Assembly: GCA_963768975.1 (NCBI GenBank)
Contig: CAVYKB010000019.1
Location: 495,147 to 559,146 of the forward strand
Source: CADCTB01 sp963768975
GTDB lineage: Bacteria > Actinomycetota > Acidimicrobiia > Acidimicrobiales > AC-14
Direction: 5' to 3'
Length of the DNA stretch: 64,000 nt
In this document: positions 47,914 to 57,378 of the stretch, in pieces
Layout: the number at the start of each line of letters is the position of its first letter
Numbering within the stretch: the first letter of the stretch is position 1
Position numbers and translations under genes: made by a program
Notes under the pieces: model-generated
Databases searched by the model: none
The model's input: only the letters and a program-made list of their open reading frames with translations
What the model was told of the DNA's origin: nothing

Positions 47914-47945
47914 ATGGTAAACCTTGGAGTCGACTCCAAGGTCAA
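47914..47945 (-). promoter_or_regulatory. MerR-type promoter/operator
   Basis: On the minus strand TTGACC (47945-47940) and TACCAT (47919-47914) are separated by 20 bases, the over-long spacer typical of MerR promoters. The spacer holds a perfect 22-bp palindrome, ACCTTGGAGTC/GACTCCAAGGT (47921-47942). The MerR start codon is 7 bases beyond the -10, so the mRNA is leaderless or nearly so. Confidence 0.82.
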
Positions 47946-47964
47946 GCGAATCTTCGCGCGAGCT

Positions 47965-48408
47965 TTAGACGGCCTGCAGCTGCCCCCGGATGAAGCCGGG
48001 AGGGAATGCCTGGTTGTGGACGTTGAAGTAGTACTGGCTGGGGTTGGCGGCGATGTTGTCGAGCAATTCCTCGTTCTCCACCGTCTTGCACTCATAGGAC
48101 TGGAAGCCGGTGGGCGGCGTGAACGGAACCACCACAGGCCCGGCCGCCGTCGGGGGCGCGAAGTGGATGTGCATGCCGGTGGCCGGCAGGGTGGCGCCCG
48201 TGAACTGCACGGCGGCGCAGATCTGGTTGGCGGCGTCGTTGATGGTGATCACCACGCGGCCGATGGCGTCGGGGTCACCGGGGCCGGGACGCTCATTGGC
48301 GCCGGTAAGGATGGAGTAGAGGCGGGCATCGGCCGCGCTGGCCGGAGAGATGCCAAGGAGCCCGGCGAAACCGGCGATGAGGGCGAACGAGGCGATCCTG
48401 CGCTTCAT
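47965..48408 (-). CDS. Exported CHRD-domain protein
   Basis: The 147-residue protein has a signal peptide (MKRRIASFALIAGFAGLLG, cut near ASA) and a CHRD domain: GANERPGPGDPDAIGRVVI, a Cys-containing strand, GMHIHFAPP and YYFNVHNQAFPPGFIRGQL. CHRD proteins are small beta-sandwich exported proteins of unknown role. ATG 48408. Confidence 0.88.
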   Translation of the reverse strand: MKRRIASFALIAGFAGLLGISPASAADARLYSILTGANERPGPGDPDAIGRVVITINDAANQICAAVQFTGATLPATGMHIHFAPPTAAGPVVVPFTPPTGFQSYECKTVENEELLDNIAANPSQYYFNVHNQAFPPGFIRGQLQAV

Positions 48409-48449
48409 GAAGGTTGTCCTTCCGTCGATGGGCGCGTGAGCCTATGCCG

Positions 48450-48839
48450 TCAGTGCTCGGCGGCGCCGGCATCCTCTTTCGTACGGTGAACGGTGCCGGC
48501 GGGGTGTTCGGGCGGGGCATAGAGGGAGTACAGCTTCAGGTCGCCGGCACCGGTGTTGATGACGTTGTGCCAGGTGCCGCCGGGCACCACGATGGCCCAG
48601 TCGTCGGCCACCTCGTGCTCCTCGTCGACCTGATCGGCCGACGGCCCGAAAGTCACCCGGCCGCTTCCTTGCTCGATGCGAATGAACTGGTCGAGGTGGT
48701 CGTGCATCTCGACGCCGATCTCCTCCCCAGGGCCTAGCCGCATCACCGTCAGCTGGATGTTGGCGCCCGTGAAAAGCACGGTACGGAAGGTTGTGTTCTC
48801 GATCGTCGTTGTTTCCACGTTGCCCACCCAACCGGTCAT
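48450..48839 (-). CDS. Cupin-domain protein
   Basis: This 129-residue single cupin barrel has motif 1 GEEIGVEMHDHLDQFIRIEQG, with metal ligands His-x-His and Glu, and motif 2 VPGGTWHNVINTG with the third His. Relatives include sugar isomerases and small-molecule dioxygenases; no assignment is made. ATG 48839. Confidence 0.85.
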   Translation of the reverse strand: MTGWVGNVETTTIENTTFRTVLFTGANIQLTVMRLGPGEEIGVEMHDHLDQFIRIEQGSGRVTFGPSADQVDEEHEVADDWAIVVPGGTWHNVINTGAGDLKLYSLYAPPEHPAGTVHRTKEDAGAAEH

Positions 48840-48916
48840 CGGCCCACTCTCTCACGAGAGCGCCGGCCGATGAATGTCTTCTGGACCGGCCGCTCGGGCC
48901 TGTCATGGGATCCTTC

Positions 48917-50119
48917 CTACACCGAATCGGGGAGCAGAGGGGTGGTGCGGACCTGACGCCGGCCCAGCTGGACCGCCCGGGTGACGGCCGACGATCCGAA
49001 CCGCTCGCAGACGTCGTCGAGTGCGGCATCGAGCGCTCCGCCGGCGACCCGGTCGAAGGGCAGGGCCAACTGGACGGCGCCGGCGTCGCTCAGGTTGCCG
49101 ACCGCCAGCCCGACCAAGGTGAGGCCCCGCCGGCGGATCAGGGGCTCGGCCGCCTCCATCAGGCCTTGCGTGGTCGCCAGGATGGGCCGGGTCTCCGCTG
49201 TCGCCCGGGGAAGGGTATGGGAACGGGTGGCCCGGGAGAAGTCGTCGAAGCGCAGGCGCAAGGTGACGGTGCGGCCGACCCGGTGGGCAGCCCGCAGACG
49301 GCGGGTGACCCGGTCGACCAGGGAGATGACGACGGCATCGACCGCTCCGGGCGCCCCGCGCGACCGGCCCAGCGCGCACTGGGACCCGATCGAGCGCCGG
49401 CGCCGGCCCACGACGATCGGCCGGGGGTCACGGTTGTGGGCCAGTGCGTGGAGGTGGTGGCCCGACGCCCCGCCCAGGATCGAGACCAGCGTGTCCTCGG
49501 TGAGCGTGGCCACCTCGCCCACCGTGTAGATGCCCCGGGAGCGCAGCTTCTCCGACGTCACCGGCCCGACGCCCCACAGCCGCTCGACGGGCAGGGGATG
49601 CAGGAACTCGAACTCCCGGTCGGGCTCCACCACCAGCAGCCCGTCGGGCTTGGCCACGGCGCTCGCCACCTTGGCGAGGAACTTCGTGCGGGCGACGCCG
49701 ACGGTGATCGGCAGCCCCACCCGCTCCTTGACCTCCTGTCGCAGGCGGGCGGCGATCACCACCGGCGGGCCCGACACCCGGGCGAGGCCGCCTACGTCGA
49801 GGAACGCCTCGTCGATCGAAAGGCCCTCGACGAGGGGGCTGGTGTCCTCGAACACCGCGAACACCGCCTTGCTCGCCTCCGAGTACGCCGAGATGCGGGC
49901 GCCGACGACGACCGCATCGGGGCACAGCCGGCATGCCTGTTTGACTCCCATGGCGGTGCGCACGCCGTAGGCCTTGGCCTCGTAGCTGGCGGCCAGGACC
50001 ACCCCCGGGCCGACGATGACCGGGCGACCCCGCAAGCGGGGGTCGTCGCGTTGCTCGACCGAGGCATAGAACGAGTCGAGGTCGGCGTGGAGGATCGTGG
50101 CCCGGCCTGGCACGAACAC
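48917..50119 (-). CDS. dinB: DNA polymerase IV (Y-family)
   Basis: The 400-residue translesion polymerase has the catalytic acidic residues in ILHADLDSFYASVEQ and SIDEAFLDVGG. PITVGVARTKFLAKVAS lies in the palm, VERLWGVGPVTSEKL in the thumb helix-hairpin-helix, and a little-finger domain follows. A clamp-binding-like QLALPF occurs near the end. The start is GTG 50119. It replicates past damaged bases; such genes are often SOS-regulated, but I see no LexA box in the 27 bases upstream. Confidence 0.95.
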   Translation of the reverse strand: MFVPGRATILHADLDSFYASVEQRDDPRLRGRPVIVGPGVVLAASYEAKAYGVRTAMGVKQACRLCPDAVVVGARISAYSEASKAVFAVFEDTSPLVEGLSIDEAFLDVGGLARVSGPPVVIAARLRQEVKERVGLPITVGVARTKFLAKVASAVAKPDGLLVVEPDREFEFLHPLPVERLWGVGPVTSEKLRSRGIYTVGEVATLTEDTLVSILGGASGHHLHALAHNRDPRPIVVGRRRRSIGSQCALGRSRGAPGAVDAVVISLVDRVTRRLRAAHRVGRTVTLRLRFDDFSRATRSHTLPRATAETRPILATTQGLMEAAEPLIRRRGLTLVGLAVGNLSDAGAVQLALPFDRVAGGALDAALDDVCERFGSSAVTRAVQLGRRQVRTTPLLPDSV

Positions 50120-50146
50120 ATGTTCCCATACGGGTGCGACAGCCGG

Positions 50147-50875
50147 TCAGGCCCCTTCGGTGTGCGTGCGCTCGCCCGGGACGCGGTCGACGATCCGCTG
50201 GGCGATGTCGCGCAGCTTGACGTTCTCCCGCTGCGAGGCCTTGCGGAGGAGATCGAAGGCGTCGTCGGCGGACAAGCGGGACGACCGGGCCATCAGGATG
50301 CCCTTGGCCTGCTCGATGACGGCCCGGCTCCGCATGGCCTGGCTGAGCTGCTCACTGAGCTGGGCCGCGTGCCAGTAGGCGCTGGCGTTCAGCAGCACGA
50401 TGGCGGCGGCGCCGGCCAGCATCGTGCCCACTTCCTCGTCCTCGACCGTGAACGCCGCAGTCGTCTTCGAGTAGAGGTTGAGGGCGCCGGCGGCGTCGTC
50501 GCCAGCGACCAGCGGCAGCGACAGGGTGCTGCGGACCCCGTGGGCGCGGGCCGCGGTGGCGAACTCCGGGTAGTCGGTGTCGGCTCGGTCGAGGTCGTCG
50601 AGGCGGACGATCCTCCGCTTCCGCCAGCTGTCGAGGCACGGCCCCCTGCCCGAGGTGTACTGGGCGTCGTCGATCTCCGGAGCCTCCGGATCGGTGAAGA
50701 CCCCGGTGGCCGGCTTCCCCTCGGCGTCGAGCAGCGAGATCCCGGCCATGTCGGCGGCGGGCAACGCATCGATGGTGACCTGGCTGACGCGCAGCAGTGT
50801 GTCGCCCAAGGAGATCTTGGAGATGACGAACTGAGACAGGGCACGAAGCGCTTCCGCGCTCGTATCCGTCGGCAT
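50147..50875 (-). CDS. GAF-ANTAR transcription antitermination regulator
   Basis: A 242-residue protein: GAF domain (about residues 15-165, with GRGPCLDSWRKRRIVRLDDL) and ANTAR domain (about 178-235, with AVIEQAKGILMARSSRLSADDAF and LRKASQRENVKLRDIAQR). It is a paralogue of the protein at 17843 and has the same expected role, binding hairpins in nascent RNA. It reads toward dinB 27 bases away, so the two may share a transcript. ATG 50875. Confidence 0.9.
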   Translation of the reverse strand: MPTDTSAEALRALSQFVISKISLGDTLLRVSQVTIDALPAADMAGISLLDAEGKPATGVFTDPEAPEIDDAQYTSGRGPCLDSWRKRRIVRLDDLDRADTDYPEFATAARAHGVRSTLSLPLVAGDDAAGALNLYSKTTAAFTVEDEEVGTMLAGAAAIVLLNASAYWHAAQLSEQLSQAMRSRAVIEQAKGILMARSSRLSADDAFDLLRKASQRENVKLRDIAQRIVDRVPGERTHTEGA

Positions 50876-50973
50876 TGGATGGCTTCCTCCCTGGCGGAGC
50901 CATCCCTGGTTCTGAAGGACGACGAATCTGCCGTCACCCTAACCCTTCGGCGGTCGATGGCCCCCGCGGGAGG

Positions 50974-51453
50974 TCAGGCCTCGTAGATGGCAGCCCGCCA
51001 GCCGCCCAACAGGGGGATGGTCGTCAGCAACCGGGCGGCCTGCAGGAGCCAGTCCAGGGCGGCCGCGGCGGCGACGTCCTCCGGGAGGGCGATCACCAGC
51101 CCCTTGCGCACGTGGTCCTGGACGACGACCCAGCCGTCGGGAATCGGATGGCCGAGTTTGGCCAGTAGCGGCTTCGCCTTGGAGCCGGCGGGGTGCTGCA
51201 GTCCGAGCATCGCCGGCTCCACCCGCCCCCGGCGTGAGGACTGCGCCGGCGTCCACGTCCCCAGCGGCACGACGGGCCCCCGGCCGGAGAACATGGCAAA
51301 GGTGCTGCTGCCGGCGGCGGCGACGTCGTCGACCTCCACCGCGGGCTCGAGATTCACCCACCCGGCGCCGGCCCTACCGGCCGCCTCTATCGCCGCCAGC
51401 ACCTCCTCCGCCCGGTCGGGCTGGAACTCGACGTACCGCGGCTCGTTCGTCAC
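50974..51453 (-). CDS. Hypothetical protein
   Basis: The 159-residue protein starts at GTG 51453 behind GGGAGAG, with the opening TNEPRYVEFQPDRAEEVLAAI. The chain is a plausible soluble alpha/beta protein with a Gly/Trp-rich C-terminal end (LLGGWRAAIYEA). I recognise no domain. Codon use is normal for the region. It is divergent from the amidohydrolase. Confidence 0.55.
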   Translation of the reverse strand: MTNEPRYVEFQPDRAEEVLAAIEAAGRAGAGWVNLEPAVEVDDVAAAGSSTFAMFSGRGPVVPLGTWTPAQSSRRGRVEPAMLGLQHPAGSKAKPLLAKLGHPIPDGWVVVQDHVRKGLVIALPEDVAAAAALDWLLQAARLLTTIPLLGGWRAAIYEA

Positions 51454-51624
51454 TCTCCCGCAACGGTAGCGAGGGTGCGGAGGCGGCCGGCGGTCAGCGG
51501 GTACGGGATGACTCCTCCGGGCCGGCCGGCGCCGGCGTGCCCTGGTTGGTCCGGCGCCAAACGCTCGCGCCTCGTACGCTTGGCCGCGGTCCGGCCGGGC
51601 CAGGCTGCGCGAGAGGAGGCGGCG

Positions 51625-53052
51625 GTGCCGATCGTCGATATCCATTGCCACACGTTCAACGCCGACGACCTGCCGGTCCGGGGTTTCATCCGGAGCACCA
51701 AGTTCGACGACTCCCGCCTCGGGGACCTGATCGGCGCTCTATCCGACCGGTTCGCCCAGGGCCAGGCACCCGGCTTCACCACGGAGAAGCGGGAGCTGGA
51801 CCACCTGCTGGCCAGCGAGAGCTTCGCCGAGGCGTTCGAGGTCTCGCCGCCGGCGGCGCCGGACCCTGCCGCGGAGCTGGACCGGGACACCAAACGGGTG
51901 CTGGCGGAGCTACAGAAGAGCGACCCGGCGTTGCTCCAGGAGGTGGGCACCGCGCTGGCGACGGAGGAGCAGGGCGAGCTCGAAGGCTTCGCCGACTGGT
52001 TCTCCGCATCGAAGCGGGCGGTCCGGTGGGTCAACCTGTTCGGCCGCTCCCGGCTCGACAACACCGTCCTGCTCATGGACAACTTCGATGACCGGATCGA
52101 CCTCTACACACCGTTGCTCGTCGACCTCGACATGGGCCTGCACGACGCTGCGAAGACCCGGCTGGCCGAGCAGGTCGAGCTGCACGAGAAGATCAGCCGG
52201 CTCAGCATGCTGGAACGCCTGCCGAGGGTGCGCCGCGGCCGTGTGCACCCCTTCATGGCGTTCGATCCCCGCCGCCAGGTCCGTGACGTGATCGCCGGCG
52301 ACGTGCGGACCACCTTCGACATCCTCCAGGAGGCGGTCGCCACCTACGGCTTCATCGGGGTCAAGGTGTACCCGCCGATGGGCTTCAAGCCGATCGGCAA
52401 CACTGCGATCCCCGGCCTGATGACCGCGCAGGTGGCGGCCAAGGTCGACGAGGCCCTGGTCGACCTGTACGAGTGGTGCCAGCGGGAGGACGTGCCCATC
52501 ACGGCCCATACCGCCCGCTCCAACGAGGCGAACGACAAGTACGTCGACTTCGCATCGCCGGACAACTGGGCCAACGTCCTCTCCGACTTCCCACGCCTGC
52601 GCCTCAACCTCGGACACTTCGGTGGCGCGCACCGCACGGCGCCGGCGGACGACTGGACCGCGAAGATCGCCCGGCTGGCCACGCCCGCGCACCCGAACCT
52701 CTTCGCCGACGTCGGCAACCACGATGTCTGGGACACGGGCCTCACGACTGCGTACATCGCGATGCTGAAGGCGCTGTTCACGGCCACCGGCACCTCGCAG
52801 ATGGCCGAGCGCCTGATGTTCGGGTCCGACTGGTACATGGTCGCCATCCATCCCGAGCACGATCGCTTCCTGGACCAGTACGAGGAGGCCTACCGCGACG
52901 CGTTCGGCGACGACGCCACCGACGCCTTCCTGGGCGGGACCGCCATGCGCTTCCTCGGGTTGGACGACGCCGGCAGCGGCAATTCCAAGCGCCTCGCCGC
53001 CCGCTACGCGAAGTATGCGCCGGGCCGGGAACCGGACTGGCTCCTGCGCTAG
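51625..53052 (+). CDS. Amidohydrolase-family metallohydrolase
   Basis: The protein of about 475 residues is a TIM-barrel metal-dependent hydrolase of the amidohydrolase-2 type. VDIHCHTFN supplies the first metal pair, ITAHTARSNEAND a later His, LNLGHFGGAHR another, and MFGSDWYM the catalytic Asp. A helical insertion (about residues 50-130) is larger than in typical members. Decarboxylase or hydrolase activity cannot be chosen by eye. GTG 51625 follows GAGGAGG. The stop at 53052 directly abuts the opposing caspase gene with no space, so the 3' ends meet. Confidence 0.85.
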   Translation: MPIVDIHCHTFNADDLPVRGFIRSTKFDDSRLGDLIGALSDRFAQGQAPGFTTEKRELDHLLASESFAEAFEVSPPAAPDPAAELDRDTKRVLAELQKSDPALLQEVGTALATEEQGELEGFADWFSASKRAVRWVNLFGRSRLDNTVLLMDNFDDRIDLYTPLLVDLDMGLHDAAKTRLAEQVELHEKISRLSMLERLPRVRRGRVHPFMAFDPRRQVRDVIAGDVRTTFDILQEAVATYGFIGVKVYPPMGFKPIGNTAIPGLMTAQVAAKVDEALVDLYEWCQREDVPITAHTARSNEANDKYVDFASPDNWANVLSDFPRLRLNLGHFGGAHRTAPADDWTAKIARLATPAHPNLFADVGNHDVWDTGLTTAYIAMLKALFTATGTSQMAERLMFGSDWYMVAIHPEHDRFLDQYEEAYRDAFGDDATDAFLGGTAMRFLGLDDAGSGNSKRLAARYAKYAPGREPDWLLR

Positions 53053-56000
53053 TCAGCCGAAGTTGACCGCCGAGCCCTTGAAGAACACCCGCTTCCGAAG
53101 CGGCCAGAGCGCTCGCGCCTGACCCTCCTTGTCGGCGCCATCTTGAATGGAGCCAGAGTGGTGGAGCCCCAGCACGGTGCCCGACTCCAGATGGACGAGG
53201 GCGGCGCCGGCGTCGCCCGCCCGCGTGAAGCAGTCATGGCGGAGGTTGCCTTCCTCCTCGGCGATTCCGAGCACAGTCCCGGGCTGCAACCGCTTCACGC
53301 CCGAGTGTTCCCCGAGCACCGGCGCCACCTGCCCCAGATCGTGGGGGTGGCCGACGATGAAGACCTCGCAGGCCTCCAGGGGCGACGGGCGGTCGCGCGC
53401 CACGGTCAGCGGCGCCGGCGGCGGCTCCCCACCCCGTGACCGGGGCGCGATCTCGACCAAGGCGAGCATGGTCTTGGCATCGGCGCGCAGCTCGCGGACG
53501 ATGTCGAAGCGCCAGCGGTCGAGGTCTTCGGGCCGGCGCCCGGCCTCCTCGGCGAAGTCGATGAAAGAGGTCGCGGCATGCCCCACGAGACTGGTGCCAT
53601 AGAAGAACGACAGGACCAGGCGCTCCCCGACGAGAAAGCCGGTCTGCATGCCCCGGTTGACATACACCTTCCCGGTGCCGCGCAGCGCGATCTCGATCGC
53701 CTCGTGCCGGCGGGTCAGGCTGCCCCAACCCACGGGCGCCTCGTCGAAGTGACCATCCCGGGCCAGCAGCGCCGGCCGGGAGACCGCCCACGCCGTCCAC
53801 GGTGAGCCGGGCAGGGCGCGACGGGCTGGCTCGACCAGCACCTGCGGCACGTCGCCGCGCGCCGAGTACCACCTGTGCAGCGCCCGCATGCCGTCGGCGA
53901 ACACTGGCAGCCCCCGGTCGAGCGCGTTGGTGAAATGACGCTCCCGGTGGTCGGGCTCGCACAGGCCGGCGAGCACATGGCTGTCAGGGAGCTGGTCGAA
54001 GAACTTGAGCATGTTGCGCATGGCCGACGGCTCGACGTCGTCGGGCCCGGCGGCGGGATCGGCGTGGCCGGCGTACCGGTCGATGTCGCCCGCAGCCACG
54101 AGGGAGTAGCCGGCGATGCAGGCCAGCAGGGGATCCAGCCACTTCCCGTCGAGCAGCCGGTCCTGGTGGGCCGGCGGGAGCGGCTTGCCCTCTGTGTAGC
54201 ACCGCTGGCCCAGGTCGATCGCGCGGATCTCATCGGGGGAAAGAGCATCGTGCGGGAAGGCGAAGGGGTTGGCGGGGATGAGGTACTGGTGCACCTCAAA
54301 CCGGCCGATGTCGTCGGCGACGAGCACCAGCGTGGTGATCCGCCCCTTCAGGGCGGTGACGGCGTAGCGCGTCGGCGCTGCGCCGGGAACCGAGACCTCG
54401 ACCACAGCCGCCCCCGGCGCCACGAGCGCATAGCCCTGGCCCGCGGCGGCCATGCCCGCGAGGGGCTCGACCGGGCACCGGCGGACAAGGGCCCCGTGGC
54501 CGTCGCGCACGACCAGCTCGCTGCCGGCGAGGCCGGCTACCGGATCGTCGCCGCTGAAAGCTACGAGGAGCAGCACTGCGGCTTGGTTTGGCTGGAGGTC
54601 CCGGAAAGAGCGCACGCCGACCTTCCGCAGCCGCACGAACATCGTCGCGTCGGGCCAGTGCGATGCGAAGGCCGCGAAGCCCAGGAGCGATGCCAGCGAC
54701 GGGCTCGCCACCGAGCCGAGATCCTCCGCGGGATGGACGTAGCCGGTGGTGACGTCGATCCCGATGGCCTCCAACGCTTCGGTGGCCCCCGGGCCGATGT
54801 CGCGTGGCTCCGGCCGCAGGGAGACGCGGGTGACCTGCGCGTCGCGGACTTCGACGGTCTCCTCGTCGGCGACGCCCTCCGGCACGAGCAGCTGGACCCT
54901 GTAGATCCCGGGGGCCAGTGGCGCTCCGGGAATGGTGCCGCTCTGGCGGAGGACGACCTGGCCGGCCGCATCGAAGACCACGATCGTCGCCGACGGATCG
55001 TCGCTCTCCACCCTCAGGCTGGCCATGGATGCCGACTGCAGCGAGCTACGTTCGTTCCAGATCGCCGGCTGCTCGGCGGGCTCCAGGACCAGCGGCAGCG
55101 TCACGGGCTCGGAGATGGTCGCCGGGAGCCGCCGCTCGCTGAATGTGTCGGCCTTGGCGGAGATGACGTAGGCACCGGGAGGGACCTGGAACCGGCAGAT
55201 CGACTTCACGGGCGGCCCGACGGTGCGGGCTTCCTGATCGCCGAAGGGGGTTGGGTACAGGACTCGTATGCTCCCTGTCCTCCACGCGCCGCGCGGCGTC
55301 ACCTTCACGCTGACCGGGATCTCCGGCACCTGCGCGAACGACGCCAGGACGGCGTCGGTCGTCTCGCCGAGGACCTCGCGCTGGGGAGTCTGGACGTACC
55401 GCTCCGCTCCCTTGACCTTCGTCATCTCGAGCTCGCGCTTCACCTGCCGGCACACATCCTCGAACAGGCTGTCGAAGGTCACCTGCCAGCGCCCGCCGGT
55501 GTACCGGGTCGCCGCCGGCCGCCTGCCCGACAACGCGTCGATGAGCGCCCGGGCGAAGACGCCCCGGCCGGCGACCTTCTTCTCGTACGACTGGAGCCCG
55601 GGCGCCGTCGCGTAGAGGACGAACTGCGAACGGCGGGCGCCGGGCTCCGGGTTGGGCGGGCGCCAGCGGGCGCTGAACGAGCCCACGCCCTGGGTGAACT
55701 CCCGGCCGAGCGCGAAGTCCCGGCAGGTGTCGATGAAGAAGAACTGCTCACGGGGACCGGCGTCGAGGAGCCGAGGGATGATGTCGGAGAAGCCGAGGAG
55801 GAGATAGCTGCGCTGCTCCAGCGATGTGACATCGGCGGGTATGAGGACGGGCTGCTGGATGCCGCCGGCCTCGATGCCGGGTCCCGAGACGCCGTGGCCG
55901 GCGCAGTAGACGAAGAGCCGCTCGTCGCCGGCTCCCTTGCCGCCGAGGAAGGACGTGATCGCCTCCTCGATGTGGCCCCTCGTCGCCGGCTTTGACGGCA

Positions 56001-56175
56001 GGTCAATCGTGGTCCCGGGCTCAGGGCTGAGGAGCAGGTCAAGGTTCTCTGCCGGCACACCGCCGGCGTCGAGTGCCCAGCGGGCGAAGCGCATGGCGTC
56101 GGCGACGGCGGCGTTCAGCTTCCAGTCGGCCTCCTCATACGCGTCGATCCCGACGACGATTGCGTGGTTGGCCAC
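53053..56175 (-). CDS. Caspase-family protease with Ig-like modules and a degenerate trypsin domain
   Basis: A 1040-residue protein. Residues 1-250 are a C14-type caspase domain with the catalytic pair H94 (YCAGHGVSG) and C151 (FFIDTCRDF). Residues about 280-480 are beta-rich, Ig-like modules. A helical middle part follows (about 600-780). Residues about 810-1020 are a trypsin-like domain in which the catalytic residues appear lost: where TNHHV should occur there is LSFFYGTS, and the usual GNSGS Ser is Ala in GDAGAALV. The protein is cytosolic by lack of a signal peptide. It is 7 bases downstream of an apparently active trypsin-like gene. Bacterial caspase-plus-trypsin loci are known as conflict or suicide systems; a role here is inference. 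ATG 56175. Confidence 0.85.
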   Translation of the reverse strand: MANHAIVVGIDAYEEADWKLNAAVADAMRFARWALDAGGVPAENLDLLLSPEPGTTIDLPSKPATRGHIEEAITSFLGGKGAGDERLFVYCAGHGVSGPGIEAGGIQQPVLIPADVTSLEQRSYLLLGFSDIIPRLLDAGPREQFFFIDTCRDFALGREFTQGVGSFSARWRPPNPEPGARRSQFVLYATAPGLQSYEKKVAGRGVFARALIDALSGRRPAATRYTGGRWQVTFDSLFEDVCRQVKRELEMTKVKGAERYVQTPQREVLGETTDAVLASFAQVPEIPVSVKVTPRGAWRTGSIRVLYPTPFGDQEARTVGPPVKSICRFQVPPGAYVISAKADTFSERRLPATISEPVTLPLVLEPAEQPAIWNERSSLQSASMASLRVESDDPSATIVVFDAAGQVVLRQSGTIPGAPLAPGIYRVQLLVPEGVADEETVEVRDAQVTRVSLRPEPRDIGPGATEALEAIGIDVTTGYVHPAEDLGSVASPSLASLLGFAAFASHWPDATMFVRLRKVGVRSFRDLQPNQAAVLLLVAFSGDDPVAGLAGSELVVRDGHGALVRRCPVEPLAGMAAAGQGYALVAPGAAVVEVSVPGAAPTRYAVTALKGRITTLVLVADDIGRFEVHQYLIPANPFAFPHDALSPDEIRAIDLGQRCYTEGKPLPPAHQDRLLDGKWLDPLLACIAGYSLVAAGDIDRYAGHADPAAGPDDVEPSAMRNMLKFFDQLPDSHVLAGLCEPDHRERHFTNALDRGLPVFADGMRALHRWYSARGDVPQVLVEPARRALPGSPWTAWAVSRPALLARDGHFDEAPVGWGSLTRRHEAIEIALRGTGKVYVNRGMQTGFLVGERLVLSFFYGTSLVGHAATSFIDFAEEAGRRPEDLDRWRFDIVRELRADAKTMLALVEIAPRSRGGEPPPAPLTVARDRPSPLEACEVFIVGHPHDLGQVAPVLGEHSGVKRLQPGTVLGIAEEEGNLRHDCFTRAGDAGAALVHLESGTVLGLHHSGSIQDGADKEGQARALWPLRKRVFFKGSAVNFG

Positions 56176-56182
56176 GACGGCC

Positions 56183-57283
56183 TCAGCCGGTCAGCACGCC
56201 GGCGCCGGTCAGCAGCGGGTCGTCCGCCAACTCCCACAGCGCCACCGCCTGGTTGTGCCTGAGGTACTCCCCCTGGAAGTGCAGGCCGACGACCATGTGC
56301 GTCTCGAGATCCACGACGCAGGACCCGGAGTTGCCACCCAGGGTGGAGCAGTCGTGGTCGAAGCGTCCGGGCTCGGCCGACCGCCGCACGATCTCGCCGG
56401 GCTGGAGCCGCTTCACGTCGTACTTGTCGGCGAAGATCAACCGCTGCGCCTCGCCTCCGTTGCGGCGATCGAAGGCCGGATACCCGACGACATAGACGCT
56501 CCGGCCGGCCACGGGCTCGGGGGCCTCCGCAGCGATCGTCAGCGGATCCAGGAAGTCGCGAGCGCCTGCGTCTCGGTCGATGCGGAGGACCGCGAGGTCG
56601 CAGCGCTCGTGCACGCCGATGACGTCGGTGACTGCGACTTCGGGTGCGTCCTCGGTGTCGGGGTCGTCGGCCCAGTCGACGCTGGCCGACATCCCGGGGC
56701 GGAAGCTCCAGCGCGTGCCCTCGCCAGTGGCGAACACCTCGGCGACGTGGGCGTTCGTCATCACCACGTCCGGTCCCACCAGGAAGCCCGTGCCCGCCCA
56801 TCGCCGCCGGCGGTGACCTTGCACCTGGATGCGCCCGACGGAGGCGATCACTGGCTCGATGTTGCCCCGCTCGTCGTCAAGGGCCTCCCAGGGCGGGGCC
56901 GGCGAGAGGAAGTGCCCGTTGACGATCTCGATCGCCGGCCGCGCGAGGAGCAGGACCACCTCCAACCCCGCCGCCTCGAGTGCATCCAGGCTGTCCTCGC
57001 CGGCGCCGCCCTGGATCTTCTCCATTGCCGACACGCCGGCTTTCACCACCCGCTCGCGGTGATCGCGCAACGCACGCTCCAGGTCGCTCACGTCGATCGT
57101 GTCGAGGCGGCCGCCGGCACCGACAATGGCACGGGGGCCGGCGCCTTCCTCCGGGAACAGCCGGGACAGCACCTCCGACTCGTCGTCCCGCAGGCGGTCG
57201 CCGATCGCCTTCAGCGCCGGCTGCATCCGGGCCGCCTGCCGGACCACCCGGGTCAAGCGTGCTGGGGCTTCCGCCGGTACCAT
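56183..57283 (-). CDS. Trypsin-like serine protease with helical N-terminal domain
   Basis: A 366-residue protein starting at ATG 57283 (the frame open upstream to 57406 is not needed). Residues 1-145 form a helical domain (RVVRQAARMQPALKAIG, VSDLERALRDHRERVV) of the kind that often couples such proteases to partners. Residues 160-350 are the protease: TNAHV with H179, CDLAVLR with D229, and GGNSGSC with S319, a complete triad. No signal peptide is seen, so it is intracellular. It is the first gene of the leftward pair with the caspase gene (7-base gap), and divergent from a second trypsin-like gene 95 bases away. Confidence 0.87.
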   Translation of the reverse strand: MVPAEAPARLTRVVRQAARMQPALKAIGDRLRDDESEVLSRLFPEEGAGPRAIVGAGGRLDTIDVSDLERALRDHRERVVKAGVSAMEKIQGGAGEDSLDALEAAGLEVVLLLARPAIEIVNGHFLSPAPPWEALDDERGNIEPVIASVGRIQVQGHRRRRWAGTGFLVGPDVVMTNAHVAEVFATGEGTRWSFRPGMSASVDWADDPDTEDAPEVAVTDVIGVHERCDLAVLRIDRDAGARDFLDPLTIAAEAPEPVAGRSVYVVGYPAFDRRNGGEAQRLIFADKYDVKRLQPGEIVRRSAEPGRFDHDCSTLGGNSGSCVVDLETHMVVGLHFQGEYLRHNQAVALWELADDPLLTGAGVLTG

Positions 57284-57378
57284 CAGAGCGCACGATAACC
57301 CGCCCGATCCGGTCATGCCCGCCGGCGGAATCGGCGGCGACCTCTTCGACATGGCGGACCCAACGAGGAGAAGACGCA

